Positions 1 to 7,970 of a DNA stretch of 14,378 nucleotides are shown here, piece by piece. The notes beneath the pieces were generated by a model. The model saw only the letters and a program-made list of their open reading frames with translations. It had not been told where the DNA came from and did not search any database. The first letter of the stretch is position 1; every line of letters begins with the position of its first letter. This DNA is from Funneliformis mosseae (Eukaryota > Glomeromycota > Glomeromycetes > Glomerales > Glomeraceae): the NCBI GenBank assembly GCA_910592005.1, contig CAJVPP010002567.1, positions 1-14,378 of the forward strand, read 5' to 3'. The position numbers and the translations under genes were made by a program.

Positions 1-158
1 ATTTGTATTATAATAAAATTTTTGTATTGGGAATGTTGAGTATCGCACAATTTTTTTATAGTTTCGTCAAAGATTTTACAATAACCTGTATATATAAACT
101 CCGGTCTAAATTTCGGTCTAAACTCGAAACCGAACTGGTCGAACCGTTAACATCCCTA
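1..158 (-). mobile_element. Terminal part of a hAT-like element, cut by the window edge
   Basis: Read on the minus strand, the segment ending at 158 begins TAGGGATGTTAACGG and continues with repeated GGTTCG / GGTTT / TAGACCG motifs (the ACCGAACTGG and CGGTCTAAA blocks at 102-140). A TAGGG start followed by subterminal repeats is typical of hAT-superfamily ends. If so, the 8-bp target duplication would be CTTTTATG at 159-166. The other end lies outside the window, so neither the duplication nor the element type can be confirmed. No transposase coding is visible. Confidence 0.4.
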
Positions 159-500
159 CTTTTATGTAACAACTTTTTTGACTAATTTACTTAATTTATA
201 AAGCAATAATTTTACAATATATTTACCTTAATGCTTATGTTAGTTTAAATAATAAAATTGGTTCAATACTTTTATTTTTATTATGTAGTATTATTATGAT
301 AAGAATTTTTTTTTTATTGTTAAAAAGGATTTGAGATGTTTTTTTATAAAGAATAATAATTTATTGAATTTTCTTACATTGATATACCATAAATATATAT
401 TTCTCGGGGTGTATTCTTCTCGATTTAGGATTTTAAGAAATGTTACGAACGTTTTATCTTACTTGAAGTTTTCTGATATCTAATTAGAATCATAAATTCT
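159..500. other. AT-rich intergenic stretch without recognisable gene
   Basis: This stretch is mostly A/T runs between the truncated element and the promoter of the downstream gene. I see no open reading frame with coding character, no RNA gene and no clear repeat in it. Base composition becomes less AT-rich from about 400 onward, where the upstream region of the gene starts. Confidence 0.5.
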
Positions 501-526
501 CCTATTATTTGTTCTGCTAATTATGA

Positions 527-544
527 TCGTCGTGTCACCGACGA
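527..544. promoter_or_regulatory. Short GC-rich palindrome upstream of the gene
   Basis: TCGTCG (527-532) and CGACGA (539-544) are perfect inverted 6-mers around a 6-base centre. They lie about 115 bases upstream of the start codon in an otherwise AT-rich region. This could be a binding site for a dimeric regulator. No known factor is assigned and the functional claim is inference only. Confidence 0.25.
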
Positions 545-578
545 GTTACCTTAAGTCACGGGGTGAACCATTTTTAAC

Positions 579-594
579 ACGCGTTTTGACGCGT
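579..594 (+). promoter_or_regulatory. Two ACGCGT (MCB-like) boxes
   Basis: ACGCGT occurs at 579-584 and again at 589-594, exactly one helical turn apart and about 65-80 bases upstream of the start codon. In ascomycete yeasts ACGCGT is the MluI cell-cycle box bound by MBF (Mbp1/Swi6) at G1/S genes. Use of the same factor in this organism is inferred. In the decayed twin promoter at about 5300-5345 both boxes are destroyed while the flanking sequence still aligns. Confidence 0.45.
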
Positions 595-610
595 TTACGT
601 GTAAAAATCC

Positions 611-618
611 TATACATA
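611..618 (+). promoter_or_regulatory. TATA-like element
   Basis: TATACATA lies 41 bases upstream of the ATG and just downstream of the ACGCGT pair, a plausible spacing for a core promoter with a short leader. The decayed copy keeps only a remnant of it. The leader ends in AAAG before the ATG. Confidence 0.4.
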
Positions 619-658
619 TTCTTTATTCACCCATTCTTCCTTTAAAAGATTAATAAAG

Positions 659-2959
659 ATGAGACTTAGAAAGGATGTTAGAGAAAACTTGAAAGAGCCT
701 GGTAAATATGATTCTATTGGTGCAGTACTGAAATGTATGTCTTCACTAACCTCTTTATAATGTTTGAAGATTATTGGCAAAACGTCACCAAACCAAGTTT
801 AATTGATTTCTTGAAATATCGCAAGACCAAAGTTCATGAAAAGGTTGATAAAAATAATGAAATACTTCGGTATAAACATGATTTAAAGCAGATAGGAAGG
901 CATTATAAATACGGAAGTAAAGCAAAGGTCGTAAAAGTCGCTAAGCTTAATTTAAAGGTACGTGTTAAAGCTTGTCAATAAGCGTATTTCAGTGTTTGGA
1001 AAAGGTTTTTTTTTGAATATCCTATTTTGGGGACTTTTGAGGGAGGAAATTGCTACGCATCTTTCCCAAACAGTCAAAGAAACTTGACCTATCATCTGTT
1101 CATGCGGGCGTTTGTTTTTTCTTCTGACATGCTTCAGGGGACAGCAAGCGTTGTGTTAAACTACATTTTCAAATTGATCTTATTAGTACATTACTTGGCC
1201 GTTACCGTACCGTACTTACTTTTTTTCCTTTTTAGGATGAATTAATTTCATCTGAAGTAATTGAATTTTGGAGATTGCAAGAAATTCAGAACGAGGTCGA
1301 ATTAGAACAGCAGACCGATGAATCAGATATGGTACATCTTAAGATCTGATATATTTATACATGATTCTTTTGAATCTTCCGTTTGTCCGTACCGTATTGT
1401 ACTTACTCTTTTTTTCTTTTTTAGGATGAATTAATATCATCTGAAGAAATTCAGAACGAAATTGAAATAGAACAGCAAACTGATAATTTAGATAAGGTAT
1501 ATCTTAAGAACTGATATATTTATATGTATTTTCCCGTATGATTTTTTACAATTGTTTCTTTAGATAAAGATCCATGGAATTCTCAAAAAAGAAATTCTGG
1601 TTGAACGTAACGTTAAAAGCATCATTGATGCTTTTGAACTTTATAAGGATAACAGTAATGATGATGATGTATCAACAGAAGGAATAATGGACCTTACACA
1701 CAAAAGTCGTTTCGTTCGGCAACTTCCCGAAGATGTTTATAAAAGTTTTCTTGAATCATTAAATCAATATGATCAATTAATCCCGGATGAAACGCACAAA
1801 TTTCTGGTTGATTTTTTTTCACAAGTAAGGATAAATAGTATTACAAGCGGTTTTAATTGCAATCATCTCCTAATATGCTTATGCGTGTTTTTTTTTTTAA
1901 TAATAAGAAATTAACTTATAAGCAGTGGTCAAATGCTGTAGATAATTTGAATATCAAAGAGTACAAGGAAGAGACCACTAAAATGATAATAAAGATAATT
2001 ACTAGATCACTTGATAATTTGTATGTATTGTGTATGTTCAAATTTATCTCGCATTTTATTTTTTTCTTTTGCTTATCTTATTTTTGATCTTTAGCTTGCA
2101 AGCTTTCGCCTTGGAACATATGAATCCACTCCATAATATCGAAGCTCTTGAACAACCTCATCTTAATGACTATATACACCCGTGTATAAAGTCAGCTTTA
2201 TGGAGTTGTGCTGACATTTATTATACTTCGTAAGTTATTTTTCTTTTAAATATTATGTTAATGGGTCAAAATATAATTTCATTAATTTTGCTAAACGTAA
2301 ATAGCGGCGAAATTCCATCAATAAATCATATCAACCGACAAAAGGGAGATGGCGTTGGGTTTACGATCGACTCTAACAAATATCAGCTTGTTTACGTTGA
2401 AGGTTCACGCCCTTATAAAGTTAAAGCAAGCAAAGAACTTGATGATAGAAATAAAATAATCAAGAACCTCAAAAATATGTTATTAAACATTGTTAAAGAT
2501 CGGGTGGAGAAGAGGAAATTGATAATACCGGATATGGAAGTTTTTGGTGTTGCTAGTATAAAACTTAACATACATTTGTATGCTCTTGGTTTTACCGGTA
2601 GGTATCTTTTTGATTTTCATTATAGCAAATTATTGTATTGTGAAACAAAGACTTATATTGTATTATGGATAGGTTATTATTATATCAAAGAAATCGACAA
2701 CGCCACAATTCCAAGAGATTTCTCGGAAATGGAAGAATTTATTTTTTTTTACGAGTCAATTTTAAAATGGGCTGTGAGTATTTAAATTTGAGTTCTGCAC
2801 AATATTAATATTATTATATAATCTCTGTTCCTAATTGATTGTTTCTGTTAATAGCTTTCGGTAAAAGCTTGCTTTGAAAAGTTATCGGATAAATCGTTAA
2901 AAACACGGTCCTCTCGTGTCTCATTCGGTTTAAATATAAGAAATCTTTATGATTTATAA
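659..2959 (+). CDS. Multi-exon gene of an uncharacterised Glomeromycotina protein family (about 504 aa)
   Basis: Exons that join in one frame: 659-734, 770-957, 1236-1331, 1425-1496, 1564-1824, 1908-2020, 2095-2229, 2305-2773, 2855-2959 (stop TAA). All introns are GT-AG; donors are GTATGT, GTACGT, GTACAT, GTATAT, GTAAGG, GTATGT, GTAAGT and GTGAGT. An alternative tenth exon is made by an optional 75-nt intron at 2598-2672, giving 479 aa. The start is the first ATG after a TATA-like box. The N-terminal 90 residues are Lys/Arg-rich (MRLRKDVRENLKEPGKYDSI). Residues 89-144 are two acidic repeats beginning DELISSE, from a duplicated exon. The region around residues 315-355 (GEIPS, GVGFTID, then YVEGSRPYK) resembles the D...ExS pattern of PD-(D/E)XK nuclease-like folds, but the catalytic set is not convincing. 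I see no signal peptide or membrane segment. I recognise the family from AM-fungal genomes but know no function for it. Codons are less AT-biased than the surroundings, and the frame survives across all exons, which argues for a living gene. Confidence 0.75.
1205..1526 (+). repeat. Tandem duplication of an exon with its flanking intron ends
   Basis: Copy one (about 1205-1363) and copy two (about 1387-1526) share the intron end CCGTACCGTA...TTTTTAG, the exon start GATGAATTAAT and the following intron start (CTTAAG followed by CTGATATATTTAT). Exon one encodes DELISSE-VIEFWRLQ-EIQNEVELEQQTD. Exon two encodes DELISSE-EIQNEIEIEQQTD and lacks the eight residues VIEFWRLQ (24 bases). Both exons are phase 0 at both ends, so either can be skipped or repeated without shifting the frame. 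The decayed minus copy carries both exons, so the duplication is older than the gene duplication. Confidence 0.8.
2598..2672 (+). other. Possible in-frame 75-nt intron in the last large exon
   Basis: A GTAGGT donor and a GGATAG acceptor bound exactly 75 bases without a stop codon, so the protein is readable with or without removal. Removing it joins LGFTG directly to YYYIKEIDN, which fits my recollection of the family better than the longer Leu/Tyr-rich insert. There is no clear polypyrimidine tract. RNA reads would settle it. Confidence 0.4.
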
Positions 2960-3105
2960 TATCTTCAGACAGCTATGCTTCTATTGCGAAAACTTATAAT
3001 TTATTAGCAAAAATAATAATATAATATAACTTAATTAGGATTTTTTTTATGATATTCACATTCTTTTTGCAATCAGATAATAAACATGCATTTGGTTTGG
3101 AATAT

Positions 3106-5253
3106 AGTAATTTATAAAGATTTAATCATATAACAATATTATAAACAACTTGAGAAGAATTAAATATTGTTTTAACATTTATCTAGTTTGATAAATTTTT
3201 TTTTTAATTATAATATTCTTAAAACTTTTTAAGGATACTTATTATATTCTAGGTTATAAGAGAGAATTAGTAGATTTTAAAGTAATAATTTTTTTTAAAA
3301 CATTGATTTGTTTTAAACTTAACATATTGAATACTTTTTTTATATCAACTCAAAATTTCTATAAGAATAATTTTATTACTTATAATATAATATTTAAATT
3401 TTATTATGATTTATTTAGAGCTTTTAATAAAATCAAGTTATAAATCAAAGAAAGAAAGAAAAATAGAAAAACCTTAAGTTAGATTATACTTAAATATAAA
3501 TTTACAAATTATGTGAATTAATATACAAGTTTATACAAATCATTTTTTAGAACTTTAATTATTATAATAATAAATTTTCTAAATGCTATTTAATAATTAA
3601 AACTTTGTAAATTTATTCAATAAAAAATAAAAAAATTATTGCATTTTGATGTGATATCTTTAATTAATTTATGTTTTTATTACACTTTGAAATGTTAAGA
3701 ATAGCTTTTTATCTTATTTAATCTATTATAAGTTAATTTCTTAATATCAAAAAAAATCACATATTAAAAAAAAACTGCTTATAATACAATTTATCATTAT
3801 TTATAAAAAAAATCAACCAAAAACATTATATTATTTTATTTAGAATTAATTTATCATATTGATTTAACAATTCAAGAAAAGAAAATTACTAAATGAAATA
3901 ACTTTTAGGAATAAGATATATTATTCTTTTTATTAATATATTATTATTATTATTATTATTTCTATAAAATTTAAAAGCATCAATGATACTTTTAACATTA
4001 TATCTAACTAAAATTTCTTTTTAAATATCTTACAAATCTTTATCTAAAGAAACAATTATAAGATATTAGACAAGAAAATTCAGAAGAATATATAAATAAA
4101 TATATCAGATCTTAAGATATACTTATTAAAGTTATTAGTCTTTAAAAGAAATTTGTTTTAAATAATATTAATTCATTCTAAAAAAAGAAAAAATTAAGTA
4201 CAGTATAGCAGTACTAGTAAATAATCAGATCATTTGACCATTTTAAAATAACTTCTAAATGATCTTTGAATGACCTGATCATTTAAAGTCATTTAATTAT
4301 TTAAATGTAATACAAACCAAATTTTATATATTGGCTAGAATTACATATTATATCATATAGAATATTTATGAAAATATTAAATTATATTAATTATTTTAAT
4401 CATAATTTTTAAGATCACATGATATAATTTTTAAATGATTAAATCATTATCATTTAATATTAAAATGATCTAAATGACACATGACTAGTTATTTGAGTCG
4501 TTTATCATCACTATAATATGGTATAGATACAAAAGATTTTAAATAATACATGTATAAATATATTATATCTTAAGATATATCTTATCTAAATCATAATTCA
4601 GCTGATTTAATTAGACTTTATTCTGAATTTTTTGCATTTTTTAGAAGTTATTAATCTTATAAAAAGTAAAAATAGTATAATATAATAAAGAAATAGACTA
4701 ATAAGATTAATTTGAAAATATAGTTTAATATAATATTTGTTATTGAACTTAAAGCATTTCAGAGAGGAATATAAACATCTGCATAAATGATATAAGTCAA
4801 ATTTTTTTGATTATTTGCAAATTCTTCCTTTAAAATTAACAGTTCCTAATAGTTTTTAAATCTTTTTTAAACATTGAAAATATATTTATTAACAAGTCAC
4901 AACCTTATTTGTAAAGTATATAATATTCAAAAAAGTGCTAAATATATCTTCACAAAGATTTACTAGATTTCTTAATATATATCTTTATGTTAAACTTAGC
5001 GACTTTTAGATCTTTACTTTACCTTTATATTTATAATATATTTCTATTTTAAATCTTGTTTATACTAAGTATTTCTTTATTTTTATTAAACTTTTTATAA
5101 ATTTTAATCTTTTGATATTTCAAGAAATTAATTAATTTAGTTTAGTAAATATTTTTAAATATTATAAAGAGATTAATGATAATATATATTTTAGAATTAT
5201 ACTTATAGATTCATATTTATTAAATTATTTTTAATATTCTTTTTAAGTTCTAA
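3106..5253 (-). pseudogene. Decayed inverted copy of the 659-2959 gene
   Basis: On the minus strand this is the same gene as 659-2959, exon by exon. The start-codon position is 5251-5253 (ATG changed to TTA). The exon 2 equivalent lies about 4990-5175, the exon 3 equivalent about 4575-4660, the exon 4 equivalent about 4125-4180, the exon 5 equivalent about 3840-4040, and the last exon about 3106-3185. Introns align too, so it arose by DNA duplication and not retroposition. Differences are overwhelmingly C-to-T and G-to-A: the GATGATGAT run of exon 5 has become AATAATAAT, and the donor after the exon 3 equivalent has changed from GT to AT. An 8-bp-TSD MITE splits it at 4209-4518. No open frame of useful length remains. 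About 450 bases of the 3' half seem to be missing. No function is expected at protein level, but an antisense or hairpin transcript with the living gene is conceivable. Confidence 0.85.
4209..4518. mobile_element. hAT-like MITE inserted in the pseudogene
   Basis: It is flanked by CAGTATAG (4201-4208) and TGGTATAG (4519-4526). The living gene has CGGTACGG at the equivalent intron position (complement of 1205-1212, preceded by AAGTA), so both flanks look like copies of that 8-mer altered only by C-to-T and G-to-A changes. Ends are CAGTAC-TAGT and, on the opposite strand, TATTA-TAGT, a weak terminal inverted repeat. The interior is rich in repeated GATCATTT / AAATGATC motifs on both strands, as in hAT subterminal regions. 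Pseudogene homology resumes on each side. There is no coding capacity. Confidence 0.65.
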
Positions 5254-5345
5254 CTTTATTAATCTTTAAAAAAAAACAAATAAAGAAATATGTGTAAGAT
5301 TTTACATGTATATGTATTAAACATATGTTAAAAATAATTCACTTT

Positions 5346-6175
5346 ATAACTTATAATAGCGTCATAAATATCTAATCTTTATAATTTTTAAAGTTAATTA
5401 ATAATATTTATTAAAATTTTTTTAATTTTAAATTTTGTTATTAAGAGTTAAATTGTTAGTAATAAAGACTGTTTTAGCTTTATCAGCATTATGAAAATAA
5501 AAATATACGTGTTGAAAGTAATTATAATTTGATTTTATCTATAAAATAATCTAATCTATAACATTAACTATTCAATCATATCTAGAAAGTCACGTATCAT
5601 AATTCCTCTTGATAGATTTGTAAGTTTGATAGAAAATTTAGATCAATTTTAGATTTTTTTTCTATTCAGATTATATGTAGATTTTAAATAGAATCTTTAA
5701 TTAATAATAAGCTATCTATACTTTTAAGTTCTTTAAATTTAACTTTTTCACCAAATATAATAGTGGTACATTACTATAAATTTTAGATTTTTATAGTGCA
5801 TTTGACAATAATACTATATCAGAAAATTTTTTATTCATTTAATAATAGTGTCTAATAGGATTTTAATTACTGTTATCAACTGTTTTAAAATAAAGAGATG
5901 TAATTTTTATATTACAAGAGATAAAAATGTAGTCTTATCTGTATTTGAAATATACATTTTGCAAAAATTATTTCATTCACTAGAGTCTAAAAAAGTAATT
6001 TTAAGAATATTAATAAAAAAATCTGCAGAAAGTTTTTCACGCATTATATATGCAAAAGATGTATAATCAAAGCAATATTTATTTATAATTTTAGTAATCT
6101 TCTATTAGAGGTTTGTATTAGAGTATTTTTCAAGAGAAAAATAGACAAAAAATTTTTAATGCTAAGAACAGACAT
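5346..6175. other. AT-rich region without recognisable gene
   Basis: Between the end of the inverted-repeat arm and the first satellite-bearing element I see only A/T-rich sequence. It contains a small perfect stem (ACTATAAA / TTTATAGT near 5774-5798). A 72-codon open frame at 5848-6066 opens with GTG, has no recognisable domain and no upstream signals, and may be a coding relic. Homology to the region upstream of the living gene's promoter may continue a little past 5346 but is too weak to call. Confidence 0.5.
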
Positions 6176-6292
6176 AGCAAATGTAAAGCTCTGAACAGTT
6201 CAGATTAATCTGAAAATTTTCAGTTCAGATCAACTTCGGTTCGATTTCAGATTCTGAAAATTTCGGATTAATCTAAAATTTCAGATCATTTA

Positions 6293-7095
6293 GAACGATG
6301 AAATTATTGTTTTAAATGAATGATAAAAGGATTGTTCGATTAGAACGATTAAATTATCATTCCAAATAAACGATAAAAGAATCATTCATTTGAAATGATT
6401 AAAATTATCGTTTCAAATGAACGATAAGAAAATCGTTCGATTGGAATGATGAAATTATTGTTCTAAATGAATGATAAAAAAATCATTCATTTGGAATAAT
6501 TGAAGTTATCGTTCCAAACGAACGATAAGAAAATCGTTCGATTGGAACGATCAAATTATCGTTCCAAATGAACGATAAAAGAATCATTCGTTTAGAATGA
6601 TTAAAGTTATCATTCCAAACGAACGATAAGAAAATCGTTCGATTGAAATGATCAAATTATCATTTCAAATGAATGATAAGAAAATCGTTCGATTAGAATG
6701 ATCAAATTATCATTCTAAATGAATGATAAAAGAATCATTCGATTGGAACGATTAAAGTTATCGTTCTAAATGAACGATAAAAAAATCGTTCAATTAGAAT
6801 GATTGAAATTATTGTTCTAAACGAACGATAAGAAAATCGTTCATTTAGAACGATTGAAGTTATCGTTTCAAACAAACTATAAAAGAATCGTTCGATTAGA
6901 ATGATTAAATTATCATTCTAAACGAACGATAAAAAAATCATTCGATTGGAACGATTAAATTATCGTTTTAAACGAACAATAAAAAAATCATTCATTTAGA
7001 ACAATTGAAGTTATCGTTCCAAACGAATGATAAGAAAATCGTTCATTTAGAACGATTGAAGTTATCATTCCAAAAGAACGATAAAAGAATCATTC
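6293..7095. repeat. Minisatellite: 16 units of about 50 bp, each two palindromic half-units
   Basis: Each unit is half-unit A (GAACGAT, 6-7 bases, ATCGTTC, 5-base spacer such as CAAAC) followed by half-unit B (GAACGAT, AAGAAA-like loop, ATCGTTC, 5-base spacer such as GATTG). I count 16 units, hence 32 potential 7-bp-stem hairpins. The variable positions are almost all at the CpG within each arm: CG, TG or CA. By eye 31 of 64 arms keep CG. A-loop length (6 or 7) alternates along units 2-8, suggesting local 101-bp dimers. Confidence 0.95.
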
Positions 7096-7160
7096 CAAAT
7101 GATCTAAAATTTCAGATTAATCCAAAATTTTCAGTTCGATTCAGATTTTTACCAGTTTAC

Positions 7161-7219
7161 GGTTCAGTTCAGTTTCAGATTGGCACTTTTAGGATTTATA
7201 ATCTGAACTGAACTGAACC
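7161..7219. repeat. Strong hairpin in the right subterminal region of copy 1
   Basis: GGTTCAGTTCAGTTTCAGATT (7161-7181) pairs with the 20-base segment at 7200-7219 with a single extra base in the stem, around an 18-base loop. The same fold is present but more degraded in copy 2 (about 10727-10786). It gives the right end its own internal fold-back, separate from the terminal repeats. Confidence 0.6.
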
Positions 7220-7344
7220 GAAATTTTCAGATCAGTTTCGGATTGACCTATAATCTGGACTGAACCAAACTGTTTAGAGTATTAAGCAAATGTAACAGAG
7301 GTACTGTCAAGGATATTTTGACACGTTTAATAGACCATTAATAT

Positions 7345-7494
7345 TTATAATATTATTTTAAAAGGTAGAATAATTGTTTTAATTTCTTTATTTTTTTCTT
7401 TATCAGTGTTGTTAATTGAATTTTTCATAAGTGAGTCAACTTCTATAGTGTTGGTATCTTTGGAAAAAATAAGTTCTATAAACATTTTAGCAAT
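7345..7494 (-). pseudogene. Short unidentified coding relic
   Basis: A minus-strand open stretch of 49 codons ends at a stop (7345-7347) and has coding-like, charged composition (IEVDSLMKNSINNTDKEK), unlike the A/T runs around it. Just upstream a different frame reads another protein-like fragment (ITQTFDSLFISKLLKCL) after two stops in CAA/TGG-derived positions. It looks like the C-terminal end of a gene broken by transitions and a frameshift. I do not recognise the family, and chance cannot be excluded at this base composition. Confidence 0.25.
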
Positions 7495-7970
7495 TTAGAA
7501 ATAAATAAAGAGTCAAAAGTTTGAGTAATAATTTGCTTTTGGCTAGTTGTCTATTTGAAGAAAATAACGTAAAGTAATTGCAGTTGTTAGATTTTTGCAA
7601 TTTTTTGGGCATGTTGGTGATTAGTAGAAAGAGTTTTTTTGATCTTTTACATAGATTTTTTTATAATTGCATATCTAAAACTAAGGTTGCTTATCTAAAT
7701 TCATTTAGATTTGGCAAAATATTTAAACTATAATTTCACTAAATTTTCACTAAGGTTTTGATATAGTTTACATTTTTATAAGCTTTGATATAGTTTTTTC
7801 TTTTTCAGAATTTTGTAGATTTTTTAATAAGATTTTAATATAATTTTATTAAATTTTATTTTTTTCTATTTAGACGACTTGCAAAATCTTTAAGTTTTAT
7901 CTAGTAATTTTACCTGAAATACTAGAAAATTTACTAACGATTATATGTATATTTAAGACTACAAAGTAGT
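7495..7970. other. AT-rich relic DNA
   Basis: No gene is seen. Around 7750-7850 a TTTTGATATAGTTT-like motif recurs three times at about 40-50-base spacing, which may be a decayed tandem repeat. GACTAC AAA GTAGTC (7957-7971) is a perfect short palindrome immediately before the 99-bp repeat. Confidence 0.4.

Larger units (their letters stand above)
540..5345. repeat. Large imperfect inverted repeat: gene and promoter duplicated tail-to-tail
   Basis: The left arm (about 540-2990) and the right arm (about 3050-5345, reverse complement) align from the promoter through the exons and introns to just past the stop codon, with a spacer of about 60 bases. Anchor blocks: 1156-1186 against 4698-4728 (29 of 31 identical, one C-to-T and one G-to-A); 1609-1640 against the complement around 3964-3995 (three differences in 32, all C-to-T or G-to-A); 1497-1523 against 4096-4122 (26 of 27). 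The 3' half of the right arm is several hundred bases shorter and aligns less well between about 3200 and 3700. Confidence 0.85.
6184..7284. mobile_element. Non-autonomous hAT-like element with internal minisatellite, copy 1
   Basis: A perfect 8-bp target-site duplication AGCAAATG lies at 6176-6183 and 7285-7292. The left end TAAAGCTCTGAACAGTT and the complement of the right end TAATACTCTAAACAGTT match at 13 of the first 17 positions. An 8-bp duplication with ends of the form TAANG/TAANA suits the hAT superfamily. Left (6184-6292) and right (7096-7284) subterminal regions are packed with TTCAGTTCAG / CTGAAAATTTTCAG repeats, likely transposase-binding sites by analogy with hAT elements. The centre is a palindromic minisatellite. 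There is no transposase gene, so movement would need one in trans. A second copy sits at 9867-10850 in the same orientation. Confidence 0.8.

Noticed and set aside
1027..1245. Open frame of 72 codons
   Set aside because: It lies almost entirely inside the 278-nt intron 958-1235 of the gene and aligns with intron sequence in the pseudogene; there is no coding evidence.
3050..5345. Classical repeat-induced point mutation as the firm cause of decay
   Set aside because: Only one of the two arms is mutated and the changed cytosines are not confined to CpA by eye. Deamination of methylated cytosine or plain age are equally possible.
5774..5798. Hairpin ACTATAAA ... TTTATAGT as a regulatory or RNA element
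   Set aside because: An 8-bp A/T-rich stem is expected by chance in sequence of this composition.
5848..6066. 72-codon open frame as a gene
   Set aside because: It starts with GTG, has no recognisable domain and no promoter or splice context; at most a coding relic.
6293..7095. Compensatory changes (covariation) between the two arms of each palindrome, implying selection for structure
   Set aside because: Counting half-units A, 8 of 16 pairs match at the variable dinucleotide against about 6 expected from the arm frequencies; half-units B give 7 of 16. Independent CpG decay explains the pattern.
6293..7095. CRISPR-like array
   Set aside because: There are no unique spacers: the whole 50-bp unit repeats, half-units are palindromic, no cas genes are present and the context is eukaryotic.
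7005..7211. 68-codon open frame
   Set aside because: It lies across the minisatellite and subterminal repeats; the apparent protein repeats are translated DNA repeats.
6176..7295. 11-bp target duplication (AGCAAATGTAA), which would suggest a Mutator-like element
   Set aside because: Copy 2 shows only 8 exact bases at the same boundaries, and the extra TAA on the left belongs to the element end TAAAGCTCT in both copies. Eight bp fits both copies.
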